26,878 nt of DNA from Candidatus Hodarchaeota archaeon. GTDB taxonomy: Archaea > Asgardarchaeota > Heimdallarchaeia > Hodarchaeales > YT1-039. The notes beneath the pieces were generated by a model, which saw only the letters and a program-made list of their open reading frames with translations, ran no database searches and was not told where the DNA came from. The stretch is from assembly GCA_016840025.1 (NCBI GenBank), contig JAEOTF010000060.1, positions 1 to 26,878 on the forward strand, given 5' to 3'. The position numbers were made by a program, and so were the translations under genes. Positions 1 through 7,435 of the stretch are shown piece by piece (the first letter of the stretch is position 1; each line of letters starts with the position of its first letter).

Positions 1-184
1 CAGTTGGAAGGTGATTGATGAAGCAATATTAGCAGGCATGAATTTCCCAGGCCCAATGGCATTAGCTGTAAAAGAATATAAACAGATGGCTAAACTTTTG
101 GAAGAGTATTCAGAAAAACTCAACAAACCCTATTTGAAACCAACAGAATTGTTAAAATCAGGTAAATTTATCGATATGTTATGA
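1..184 (+). CDS. 3-hydroxyacyl-CoA dehydrogenase-like protein, C-terminal end (partial)
   Basis: An open frame enters from the left edge (codons in phase with position 2) and stops at TGA 182-184, giving about 60 residues. The visible part reads as a helical tail with DEAILAGMNFPGPM, then YLKPTELLKSGKF. This resembles the C-terminal dimerisation domain of 3-hydroxyacyl-CoA dehydrogenases, in which a G-x-x-x-P-x-GP turn is followed by a helix and a 'Y-x-P-x-x-L-L' stretch near the end. If correct, the enzyme oxidises 3-hydroxyacyl-CoA with NAD in beta-oxidation or butyrate-type metabolism. The NAD-binding domain lies outside the window, so the family call rests on the tail alone. It converges with the minus-strand TPR gene, with 57 bases between their ends. 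Confidence 0.55.
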   Translation, partial: SWKVIDEAILAGMNFPGPMALAVKEYKQMAKLLEEYSEKLNKPYLKPTELLKSGKFIDML

Positions 185-241
185 AAGCAAATTGAAAATC
201 TAAACCCAAGCTTAATATTGAGTTAACTTGATCAACGGAAC

Positions 242-1588
242 TTATTGGTAACTTTCTATTCGTGTGAGTACTTGTTCGACATAATTCTCGAGATTAGATT
301 TCTCTATTTGTTGAAATAGTGCAGGATTTCTATCAATTATTTCTCTCCAAGATTCAAATTCATCATACAGGTTATTTTTCATTTGCTCTATTTTAGATTT
401 CATCAAAACTAATCCTAGGTTATCTACAATATCTAATGCCTGCTTAAAGAACTTCTCTGCACTGTTCAAGTCTCTTCTTATTGTCTGTAATTGAGCGGAT
501 AAAAGTAGAGATTGTATCAATATCCGATAAGAAGTCTGTTCCTCTCCGAATTCATATAACCGCTGAATTTGGTTAGAAATTTCTTCTAACACGTCAGAAT
601 CTTGGTTTAATTTTAGCTCATATAGTAACAACTCAGAATAATGGATAATCGCTAAATTCGCTAAGAAAAAAAAGTCAGTGTAATGATGATTTAAAATGTC
701 TTCAATTATTTCGTCAAACATCTTCATGGCAAGTCCGATTTCAGCTAGCCTTGAACTCTGTTTAAGCACTATGGCTTGAGCCAATTTTAGATATCTAGGG
801 ATATTAGGATGATCTGCATACTTACTCTTCTCTTCCATTTTCACTAATGTTTCTTTAGCGAGATTTATCTTGTTATAATCTAAGTAAAAGAGTAGCAATT
901 CGAATAGTCCGTCAACAATCTGTAAATTATCGGCAACTTTGTTGGCTTTGCAAAAGTGATTCAATGCGTCTTGATACCTCCCTTGTTCACTGAATATAAT
1001 GGCAAAACCTAACTGAACTCCATATGAAAATTCTAATTGCGGATTATACTTAATAGACTGGATTAAACAATCTTTTGAAGCATAATGCCTACCAGTATCT
1101 AAATAAATTATTCCCATCATTAAATGACTTTCTGCTAACATGCTTTGTCCCTTATCGTCTGGTAAATCGTTTGCTAAGGTTATTGCTTTCTCTAATAAGT
1201 CTGTTGCTTTTTTAAAGTCCCCTAAGGATCTATAAAAGAACGCAAGGTCATTGCTGAAATGAACTATCAGATCTATGGCATTAATTCTTTGGGCAAGTGA
1301 CAATCCTTTTTCTAAATATGCAATACATTCTTTAAATCTACCTGATTCATATCCTCTAAGATGTCCCTTAAGATGGATGAGATAGGCTGATAAACGCAAA
1401 ATTTGATCACTTTTTTCAAGTCGATCTATTTCTTTTTCAATCTCCTCGAGAATTTTTGCCCCCTTTTGGTGCAACCCTTCTTTTATATGATCCATTGCGA
1501 TCTTACGGATTAATTCCAAAGCATTATCAAATAAGTTCTGACCAATGAATGCTTTAAAGTCAGCTATCACACTTTTTGAGGAACTCAT
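242..1588 (-). CDS. Tetratricopeptide-repeat (TPR) protein
   Basis: A 448-residue soluble protein made almost entirely of paired helices. TPR-like units are visible from about residue 75 to 260, for example GRFKECIAYLEKGLSLAQ, GDFKKATDLLEKAITLAN and GRYQDALNHFCKANKVAD, each with the small-residue/aromatic spacing of a TPR. A last unit lies near residues 375-410 (RDLNSAEKFFKQALDIVDN). No catalytic domain, signal peptide or membrane segment is seen, so it probably acts as a protein-binding scaffold in the cytoplasm. The partner is unknown. ATG 1588 is used. A TATA-like box lies about 90 bases upstream on the minus strand. Long TPR-only proteins of this kind are common in archaea. The neighbours do not suggest a pathway. 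Confidence 0.8.
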   Translation of the reverse strand: MSSSKSVIADFKAFIGQNLFDNALELIRKIAMDHIKEGLHQKGAKILEEIEKEIDRLEKSDQILRLSAYLIHLKGHLRGYESGRFKECIAYLEKGLSLAQRINAIDLIVHFSNDLAFFYRSLGDFKKATDLLEKAITLANDLPDDKGQSMLAESHLMMGIIYLDTGRHYASKDCLIQSIKYNPQLEFSYGVQLGFAIIFSEQGRYQDALNHFCKANKVADNLQIVDGLFELLLFYLDYNKINLAKETLVKMEEKSKYADHPNIPRYLKLAQAIVLKQSSRLAEIGLAMKMFDEIIEDILNHHYTDFFFLANLAIIHYSELLLYELKLNQDSDVLEEISNQIQRLYEFGEEQTSYRILIQSLLLSAQLQTIRRDLNSAEKFFKQALDIVDNLGLVLMKSKIEQMKNNLYDEFESWREIIDRNPALFQQIEKSNLENYVEQVLTRIESYQ

Positions 1589-1677
1589 AGGAATCAGTGT
1601 GTTATCAAAATAATTTAAGGGTATCTGCGTTTCTTCACATATCTACATTCTTCCATTGATTTTTTTTCTTCCCCTTT

Positions 1678-1685
1678 ATTTTATA
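1678..1685 (-). promoter_or_regulatory. TATA box for the TPR gene
   Basis: The minus strand reads AGATATAAAATAAAGG here, with core TATAAAAT. It is about 90 bases upstream of the TPR start, implying a leader of roughly 65 bases. Assignment is by sequence and position only. Confidence 0.45.
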
Positions 1686-1804
1686 TCTCTTTAATAGATT
1701 AGATGCTCGTTATCTCATCTTCAAAGTCTAATAACAAAGTTGTAGATTCATTAAGACTAGTATATTTCCATACGAACGAGTTCTTATGATCGAAAAGAGA
1801 GAGG

Positions 1805-1812
1805 TTTATAAG
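1805..1812 (+). promoter_or_regulatory. TATA box for the nuclease-like gene
   Basis: TTTATAAG lies about 36 bases before ATG 1844. That predicts transcription starting near 1834, so the leader would be very short or nearly absent. This fits archaeal promoter spacing. Confidence 0.5.
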
Positions 1813-1843
1813 GGAAAGAAAGAGAACATGTGATGTGTACTGA

Positions 1844-2425
1844 ATGACAAAGATAGATATTGATGAATTACTCAAAATCTTACCCAATTTGATCCGTGAA
1901 AATGATACAGTAAAGGGAGCTATCATTACTGCCTTATCTGGAGTAGTTGCTACTCGTCAAGACATTCTGGACCTCATTAATGTAATGGATAAACGTTTTA
2001 ATGAACAACAACGATCAATTAAGGAGCTTTCTGTATCTATAATGCGGATTGAATATAAAGAAGGTGAATTATTACAGGATGCTGTACTGGATCTGATGAA
2101 AGAGACTCTCGTATTACAGCAAATAGATCCAAAAAAAATTCGTCGAGAAACTCTAACAGATCCAGAAGGGGAAATCTTTTACAAAAATTACACTACAGAT
2201 ATTGATGTGCTCTTAGAAAATGATAATACATATCTAGTAGAAGTAAAAGCGACAGTTGGTAGTCAAGATATTGCCCATTTCCTACAAAACGTGAAACTTT
2301 ATGAATTGAGGAGAAACAAGAAAATTACTCGCCCAATTCTGGTAACTTTACGTATTACTCGAAATAGTAATACTTTAGCTGAGCAAAAAAATATCAAAGT
2401 CATTGCTGGGGGTTTCCTCGATTAA
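1844..2425 (+). CDS. PD-(D/E)XK nuclease-like protein (DUF3782-type)
   Basis: A 193-residue protein. Residues 1-75 are helical and probably coiled-coil (DKRFNEQQRSIKELSVSI), and the C-terminal half carries a restriction-endonuclease-like core. The active-site pattern is visible: an Asp in TDIDVLLE (D119/D121), a beta hairpin, then E133-x-K135 in YLVEVKA, followed by a helix (DIAHFLQNVKLYE). This order matches the PD-(D/E)XK fold found in archaeal DUF3782-like proteins, often predicted as DNA nucleases without a known target. Start ATG 1844 sits 36 bases after a TATA box. The gene stands alone, with no methyltransferase or specificity subunit beside it, so a classical restriction system is unlikely. 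Function is inferred from the fold only. Confidence 0.7.
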   Translation: MTKIDIDELLKILPNLIRENDTVKGAIITALSGVVATRQDILDLINVMDKRFNEQQRSIKELSVSIMRIEYKEGELLQDAVLDLMKETLVLQQIDPKKIRRETLTDPEGEIFYKNYTTDIDVLLENDNTYLVEVKATVGSQDIAHFLQNVKLYELRRNKKITRPILVTLRITRNSNTLAEQKNIKVIAGGFLD

Positions 2426-2556
2426 AATCGCTCAATGCACAAAAAACACTCATCTAAGAAAAGAATAATAATTTAGGAAAGGGTAGGGCAGGAAGTCAAT
2501 TACAGAGTTATAGTTCTAGAAAAAATCTCTAACGATTACTTTTTTGGCTTGTCTTT

Positions 2557-3456
2557 TTATCCCGTTTGCTCTGCTTTTTTCATGGGTATTTCTTCTTTAT
2601 AGAAATTATCAGACCCATAATAAATGATTAAACTAATTACAATTACCCAAACTAATACAACGCTCAGAGTCATACTTTCAGCGGTTTCCCAAATGTTAAA
2701 TAACGCCGAAAGAGCATTTGTGGCTCCATGAAAGACAAGAACAAGTAAAACATTCGATTCAGAATTGGAAAACAGCCATGTATAAATAAAGGTCAAACCA
2801 ATTGTAATTAAAATAAAATTCACAAGATATATTGGACCTAATCGATCAAGTTCTTCGTTTTGACCTATTCCTGTAATAAAGAACAAGGGTAAGTGCCATA
2901 AAGCCCAGATTATGCCCAAAATAAGACTAGTTTTTACCGCATTCCAACGCTCTAAAAGAGGATCCAATGCATATCCTCGCCATCCGAATTCTTCGCCTAA
3001 AGCAAAGATAAACATAAATACAAATAGAAAAAGTGCTATTACTGGAAAAGACAAGAAGTCAACATCATCCAATTGTTGAGACCCTGGAGTTGGGAGAGAA
3101 GAACCTAGTAAATCAAAAATTAGCCAAGTCATTGTTGCTATCATTAATGCTGGCAATATTGCAACAAAATACCAGATTTTGTTTGGTAGTCTAAAGTTGA
3201 ATCCACTACGTAGCAATTTTTTGGATCCGTCTTTTCCTTCATATTTTTGTGTAATTAAAAAACCGGCTATAGTCGGACCAAATATCCCTATTGTTCCAAT
3301 AGTATTCCAAAGATCTAGAGCATCTTGTGACGCATTTATTATATCAAAGGAGATTAATAATGATGGAAGCATTATTAACCACGTAATTGAATATGATAGG
3401 ATAAAATAACCTAAAAGGGCTCTATTTTTGTGTATGCTTGAATTTTCCGTAATCAA
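2557..3456 (-). CDS. CPBP family intramembrane metalloprotease (CAAX prenyl protease/bacteriocin-immunity type)
   Basis: A 299-residue integral membrane protein with about seven or eight hydrophobic segments. The three signature motifs of the CPBP (Abi) family are present in order: GEEFGWRGY (E155, E156, R160) at the end of one segment, WALWHLPLF (H188) in the next, and VFHGATNAL (H243, N247) near the C-terminus. In characterised relatives these residues form a metal-binding glutamyl protease site in the membrane. Family roles include CAAX processing, bacteriocin self-immunity and anti-sigma factor cleavage, and none can be chosen here. The predicted start is TTG 3456, preceded by a GAAGGAAAGA ribosome-binding stretch. 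The next in-frame ATG is far inside. It is divergent from the oxidoreductase gene at 3688. Confidence 0.85.
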   Translation of the reverse strand: MITENSSIHKNRALLGYFILSYSITWLIMLPSLLISFDIINASQDALDLWNTIGTIGIFGPTIAGFLITQKYEGKDGSKKLLRSGFNFRLPNKIWYFVAILPALMIATMTWLIFDLLGSSLPTPGSQQLDDVDFLSFPVIALFLFVFMFIFALGEEFGWRGYALDPLLERWNAVKTSLILGIIWALWHLPLFFITGIGQNEELDRLGPIYLVNFILITIGLTFIYTWLFSNSESNVLLVLVFHGATNALSALFNIWETAESMTLSVVLVWVIVISLIIYYGSDNFYKEEIPMKKAEQTG

Positions 3457-3687
3457 TCTTTCCTTCTGAAGCTGTAATTTGGATTTATTAATTTATTAAT
3501 TAGTGATTTGATCGCTATGTGCTCAGGACATAGCTAATCTATAAAAAAAGGTAAGAACGAATAAACAGAAGCAGGATCACATATAGTAAAAGACAACAAA
3601 CTGGAGAGTCACAAGCAGTTAATTTAATTCACTTCCATCTTAATGTTCCTTATACTTAGAATTAATCTGTTTATGGGATAATATTCA

Positions 3688-4710
3688 TTGAATTCTTCTG
3701 AGATTAGTATTGCATTTCAAACAAATAAACACATCAGTAAATATGGTCCTTTAGCACGCCAAGTGGAAGATCTTGGTTTTGATGGGGTATCCGTGTATAA
3801 TGACATGCTTTATCAACCAGCATGGCTACCACTTCTGGAGATTGCGCGACATACAGAAAGAATTCGAATAGGTCCAGCCTCGGTTAATCCTTTTACTTCT
3901 CATCCTATAAATATCGCTGGAAATATTGCACTAATAGATGAATATTCCCATGGTCGTGCATACCTTGGATTAGCCCGAGGTACATGGTTGGATTTCATTG
4001 GAATAACACCTAAAGATCCAATTCAGGCATTAAAAGAAGCTATGGGTTGTATTCGTCATTTATTAGCACAATCTCCTAATAACTATCAAAGTACTCACTT
4101 CCCTTTGAAAGGAGGTGATTCATTACGTTGGAAAATTCTGCGATCAAATATTCCTTTCTTACTTGGCACTTGGGGTGCTAAAACAATCCAAGCATGTATT
4201 CAAGACATTACTGAGGTAAAACTGGGAGGAACAGCGAATTCTGATACGGTGCCATGGTTACAAAAACAAATCACACATGCTGCAGTAAAATCAGGACGGG
4301 ATGCATCTACAATTGGTATCGTCATTGGAGCAGTCAGTGTAGTGGACCATGATGGTGATAAAGCTCGAGCATTGGCACGAAAAGAAGTAGCCCTTTACTT
4401 ACCAATTGTTACTAGCCTTGATCCTACTATAGAATTAGATCTGGATTTAATAGCCTGTATTCAAAAAGCTACTTCCAAATATAATTTTGACGAAGCGAGT
4501 GAGTATATTGATGATGAATTACTTCAATTATTTGCTTTCGTAGGAACCCCAGATGAAATTACAAGACAAACATTGAACTTATTCAATGCTGGGGCAAATC
4601 GTGTCGAATTCGGGACACCTCATGGTCTACGAACAGAATATGATGGAGTGGAATTACTTGGGAAAGAAGTTTTACCAAATGTGAAAGAAAAACTGAATCA
4701 TAATAGGTAA
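3688..4710 (+). CDS. LLM-class F420-dependent oxidoreductase
   Basis: A 340-residue (beta/alpha)8 barrel of the luciferase-like monooxygenase superfamily. It opens with a short strand (ISIAFQTN), then LARQVEDLGFDGVSVYND. The strand RIRIGPASVNPFTSHP is the typical region near the cofactor pocket, followed by the LIDEYSHGRAYLGLARG segment. The C-terminal FVGTPDEITRQTLNLFNAGANRVEFG is the usual closing motif of F420-dependent members such as methylenetetrahydromethanopterin reductase relatives. In archaea such proteins usually use F420 rather than FMN. The substrate cannot be told. A TAA codon lies in frame at 3679, so TTG 3688 is the only plausible start. A second, distant LLM paralog lies at 25057-26169 on the other strand. 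Confidence 0.85.
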   Translation: MNSSEISIAFQTNKHISKYGPLARQVEDLGFDGVSVYNDMLYQPAWLPLLEIARHTERIRIGPASVNPFTSHPINIAGNIALIDEYSHGRAYLGLARGTWLDFIGITPKDPIQALKEAMGCIRHLLAQSPNNYQSTHFPLKGGDSLRWKILRSNIPFLLGTWGAKTIQACIQDITEVKLGGTANSDTVPWLQKQITHAAVKSGRDASTIGIVIGAVSVVDHDGDKARALARKEVALYLPIVTSLDPTIELDLDLIACIQKATSKYNFDEASEYIDDELLQLFAFVGTPDEITRQTLNLFNAGANRVEFGTPHGLRTEYDGVELLGKEVLPNVKEKLNHNR

Positions 4711-4828
4711 TTACCATAATTGAGGAAAAGGTAACAGATAGAGTTGATAGACAAAAATAAAGGTATTAGTATATTTTAACTGATCTTTCTCCTCTTTTTA
4801 TATTTTCATTTAAATAACTACAGACAAT

Positions 4829-5170
4829 TTATCTTCTATGACTTTCTTGTGGAAATTTTGACTCTTCTTGAATCTTATTGATGATATTCTGGATTTTTTT
4901 GATATACTCTCTAAACGATTCTTTCCCGTATTTAGTAATTTCTATCACTGTCAAGGGACGTGTTTTGAAGAATTGCTTATATGTACGTATATATTTCACA
5001 TTTTCTAACTTTTTAATATGATGGTCTAGATTACCTGGTGTTAGTTGAAGAAGTTTCTGTAGTTCGGAGAAATTTACTTTCTTATGAGTATGAAGTAGAA
5101 TCATGATTGTGAGTCGGACTGAGGTTGTAAAAATTTCATTTTTGGGAAGGATTAACTCTGTCTCGTCCAT
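4829..5170 (-). CDS. Winged helix-turn-helix transcriptional regulator
   Basis: A 113-residue protein. Residues about 15-85 form a winged-helix domain: a first helix (RLTIMILLHTH), helix-turn-helix NFSELQKLLQLTPGNLDHHIKKLE, and a wing (YIRTYKQFF...PLTVIEITKYG). The LTPGNLDHHIKKLE recognition helix is typical of the small archaeal winged-helix family related to ArsR/MarR-type single-domain regulators. A C-terminal helix (SFREYIKKIQNIINKIQ) probably dimerises. It lies 24 bases downstream of the membrane protein gene at 5195-5956 on the same strand, so the two are probably co-transcribed. Pairing a small winged-helix protein with a multi-pass membrane protein is frequent in archaea, and the regulator may control this pair. 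No effector-binding domain is present. Confidence 0.8.
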   Translation of the reverse strand: MDETELILPKNEIFTTSVRLTIMILLHTHKKVNFSELQKLLQLTPGNLDHHIKKLENVKYIRTYKQFFKTRPLTVIEITKYGKESFREYIKKIQNIINKIQEESKFPQESHRR

Positions 5171-5194
5171 ATCATTGTCACCATCCAGTACATC

Positions 5195-5956
5195 TCATAT
5201 TTTCGGGCTTTCTAACAATTTTGAGGCTTTTTTGACAGAGTATTGACCACTAACAATATAAGGAATCATAAAAATGAAAGCAAGAGATATATAGGAAAGA
5301 ATGAATAATGGGACATTCTGAAAATTCGTTACTGATGGCGAATCTATATTTATATCTAAGAAAAAAAAAATATAGATTATTCTCCATATTGATTCTAGGA
5401 TTGAGACAATTAACAAGGCAAATCCTAAATATAGTACCTCTTTAAAATCACTAGAGAGTATACTATTCTTTAATAATATGTATACAATGAAGACACCTAC
5501 TGTTTCTTCAAAATAAATGGATCCAGGGATTTTAATCATAAAAGTTAATAAGAATAATAAAACCAAAGCTAATCCCATTTCTAAAAATCTTGTTGAAACA
5601 ATCTCATTTTCCCTAATAATTGTCTTTTTTAGTGATAAGAATGCATATGTAACGAATACAGCGATAAATAAGATAATGAGCATTGGGATTATACTCTGAA
5701 AAATTCTAATTCTAATAATATCATCTGAATCATGTCCAAATATTTCAACCGCTAGTGAAATGAAAATTGATGATGTTAAAAATCGTCCTACACCAATAAT
5801 ACTTATTATAACTCCCCATGTTCTAATTAACCTGTAGGCCTCATATCTATCCACTAATTGAAACGCTTTAGTGAACCTCTCCTCGTCTAACATATTCTTT
5901 CTTCCAATTATAAGCTTTTTAGCATTATTAATATATGATTTAAAAAAACCCATCAT
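5195..5956 (-). CDS. Multi-pass membrane protein of unknown function
   Basis: A 253-residue protein with six clear hydrophobic segments: around residues 45-75, 90-115, 125-150, 152-170, 175-202 and 215-240. Loops are short, the tail is basic (SVKKASKLLESPKI), and no catalytic motif or signal peptide is visible. I do not recognise the family. The first ATG is at 5956. An internal ATG at 5893 (MLDEERFTKAFQ), preceded by GGAAGAAAGA, is an equally good start and would remove a basic 21-residue N-terminus. The gene is followed after 24 bases by a winged-helix regulator on the same strand, suggesting a two-gene operon in which the regulator governs or responds to the membrane protein. Confidence 0.65.
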   Translation of the reverse strand: MMGFFKSYINNAKKLIIGRKNMLDEERFTKAFQLVDRYEAYRLIRTWGVIISIIGVGRFLTSSIFISLAVEIFGHDSDDIIRIRIFQSIIPMLIILFIAVFVTYAFLSLKKTIIRENEIVSTRFLEMGLALVLLFLLTFMIKIPGSIYFEETVGVFIVYILLKNSILSSDFKEVLYLGFALLIVSILESIWRIIYIFFFLDINIDSPSVTNFQNVPLFILSYISLAFIFMIPYIVSGQYSVKKASKLLESPKI

Positions 5957-6051
5957 TCTCTGTTGAACAGAACAGGTTTACTTTAGGATTAGAGTTAAAA
6001 TATGTGGTTTCTTATGGTATTGAAAGCCAATGTTGTTTGGGTTGGTATATT

Positions 6052-6792
6052 TCACTTAATCGTAACAGCTACAAGTCTTCGCGCTTCTTGATTATAAGGT
6101 TCTCCTGCTAAATTCCCGTAAAGGTCTATTGATTTAAACCCCACCTCATTTAATAAGAAAGACAACCTTTCTGCTGAGTACAAATGGTGTCCTAAGTTAA
6201 ATTCTTTCCGTTTATCGCCTTTAATCATTATCCAGCGATTATCAATCCAATTCCACCCATTTTTAATTTTCCGTTCCTCTAAGATAAGTACGCCATTTTG
6301 TTCATACCAATCACGTTCACGGAAAATCCGTGCTAGCACTTCAAGTCCCATCATTTCGATAATAAATTTTCCTCCGTCTTTTAATGACGCATATACATTT
6401 TCTAAGACTTGTTTGTTTTCTTTAGGATCTTCGAAGTAACCAAAGGAAGTAAAAAGATTCAAAACTACATCAAAAGTGTTGGATTTACGAAAAACACGCA
6501 TATCCTCTTGTATAAACTCAACGTCTAGTTGTTCTGCTCGAGCTTTTTCTTTGGCTTCTTCTAAATACTTTTCGGTCCGATCTACTCCAATAACCTTGAA
6601 TCCTCGTCGTGAAAACTCTAGTGAATGTCTACCTGGTCCACAACAAAGGTCAAGAATATGTGCATTACTATCAATTTTGAGTAAATCTATGATATTATCC
6701 ACTTCTTTGGAAGTCTGCTCCCATCTTTCCTTAGAAAAAAGGCTAATGCTCCATGTTTCCCAAAAATCGTCATCATCATGCCAAGGTTTCAT
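6052..6792 (-). CDS. Class I SAM-dependent methyltransferase
   Basis: A 246-residue protein. It has a Rossmann-type methyltransferase core: motif I at residues 46-54 (ILDLCCGPG), the acidic end of strand 2 at D71 (KVIGVDRTEKYLEEAKEKA), motif II VEFIQEDMR, and motif IV region FDVVLNLFTSFGYF. This is the layout of small-molecule methyltransferases of the Methyltransf_25/UbiE-like group. The substrate is unknown. I prefer ATG 6792 (MKPWHDDDD) because AGGTG lies 6 bases before it. A GTG three codons earlier (6801) is also in frame but would overlap that ribosome-binding site. It is transcribed away from the large intergenic gap and the regulator at 7436. Confidence 0.8.
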   Translation of the reverse strand: MKPWHDDDDFWETWSISLFSKERWEQTSKEVDNIIDLLKIDSNAHILDLCCGPGRHSLEFSRRGFKVIGVDRTEKYLEEAKEKARAEQLDVEFIQEDMRVFRKSNTFDVVLNLFTSFGYFEDPKENKQVLENVYASLKDGGKFIIEMMGLEVLARIFRERDWYEQNGVLILEERKIKNGWNWIDNRWIMIKGDKRKEFNLGHHLYSAERLSFLLNEVGFKSIDLYGNLAGEPYNQEARRLVAVTIK

Positions 6793-6968
6793 TATAGACA
6801 CCTGACTGCACTAATCTAAAACGAATCCAAATCAAACCATAAACCTAATTTAAATTCTACATGTATTACTTTTTGTTTATGTTCTTATTTTTAATCACGA
6901 GAGGTTTTGTTTAAGTACTATTTTCTAAATTAAAATAAGTTGAATTATCAAAATTGAAGTTGAAAAAT

Positions 6969-6994
6969 CTCAAATTTTAATCTCCAAATTTGAG
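6969..6994. repeat. Perfect 9-base inverted repeat, 8-base loop
   Basis: CTCAAATTT at 6969-6977 and AAATTTGAG at 6986-6994 are exact reverse complements. A T-rich stretch follows on the plus strand. No plus-strand gene ends upstream, so a terminator role is doubtful. An operator or a small-RNA end is possible. Confidence 0.5.
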
Positions 6995-7167
6995 TTTCTT
7001 TATTTGGGAAGATACATCCATATTGATCAAGAATTGACTAAATCAAAGTTGAACAGCATGTATTGAAAAAAAGGAGATATTCGCGTTAACCAATTAAAAA
7101 TAGATAAACATACCAGAAATCGTTTTTTAAAATCACGAACTCCTTTAAACTCCCAAATATGCGAAAA

Positions 7168-7175
7168 ATATAAAT
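7168..7175 (+). promoter_or_regulatory. Strong archaeal TATA box with purine-rich BRE
   Basis: ATATAAAT preceded by CGAAAA matches the archaeal BRE/TATA consensus well. Transcription would start near 7200. The next real gene starts at 7436, so this promoter would give either a ~235-base leader for the regulator, a small RNA, or the 28-codon ORF at 7207. Confidence 0.5.
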
Positions 7176-7206
7176 AGATTATACTTTTGTAACGTCTAGT
7201 GAATCC

Positions 7207-7293
7207 ATGGGTGGTTTAGAATTAATAAATTCGCATAGTGTAGCCATAAGACATTCTAAATTCTCATATCAGAAAATTAGTAAGACTTTATGA
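7207..7293 (+). CDS. Possible 28-residue small ORF
   Basis: ATG 7207 to TGA 7291-7293 encodes MGGLELINSHSVAIRHSKFS plus eight further residues. It begins about 32 bases after the strong TATA box, so it would be the first ATG on that transcript, almost leaderless. I see no ribosome-binding site and no homology. It could be a leader peptide for the regulator at 7436 or chance. Confidence 0.2.
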   Translation: MGGLELINSHSVAIRHSKFSYQKISKTL

Positions 7294-7311
7294 AGCGAAG
7301 CTATGTGAATT

Positions 7312-7350
7312 ATTCAGGTATTCAGAAATTCATGAATGATAGTAATTCAG
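7312..7350. repeat. ATTCAG direct repeats, 8-base period
   Basis: ATTCAG occurs at 7312, 7320 and 7345, with ATTCAT at 7328. The first three are spaced exactly 8 bases. They lie 85-125 bases upstream of the regulator start and may be part of its control region. Confidence 0.35.
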
Positions 7351-7363
7351 AAATAACCTCCAC

Positions 7364-7377
7364 TCAGGAATTCCTGA
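7364..7377. promoter_or_regulatory. 14-base palindrome, candidate operator
   Basis: TCAGGAATTCCTGA is a perfect palindrome 58 bases before the regulator ATG. A dimeric HTH regulator such as the product of 7436-8332 could bind it for autoregulation. This is inferred from symmetry and position. Confidence 0.35.
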
Positions 7378-7435
7378 TGTTCAAATGTATAGTTATACAA
7401 GCAAAAATCCTTAATTAAGAGTAGGTGTCTGTTCT

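Larger units (their letters stand above)
6793..7435. other. 643-base intergenic region with promoter and repeat signals
   Basis: No long coding frame is present. The stretch separates the leftward methyltransferase from the rightward regulator. It contains a perfect 9-base inverted repeat (6969-6994), a strong TATA box (7168-7175), a 28-codon small ORF (7207-7293), ATTCAG-type direct repeats (7312-7350) and a 14-base palindrome (7364-7377). Each is listed separately. Confidence 0.6.

Noticed and set aside
1699..1926. 75-codon minus-strand ORF near the TPR promoter
   Set aside because: It overlaps the 5' end of the nuclease-like gene and its promoter, and its composition is not protein-like.
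6802..7160. Hidden protein gene in the gap
   Set aside because: All frames are broken by frequent stops, and composition is strongly AT-rich without codon structure.
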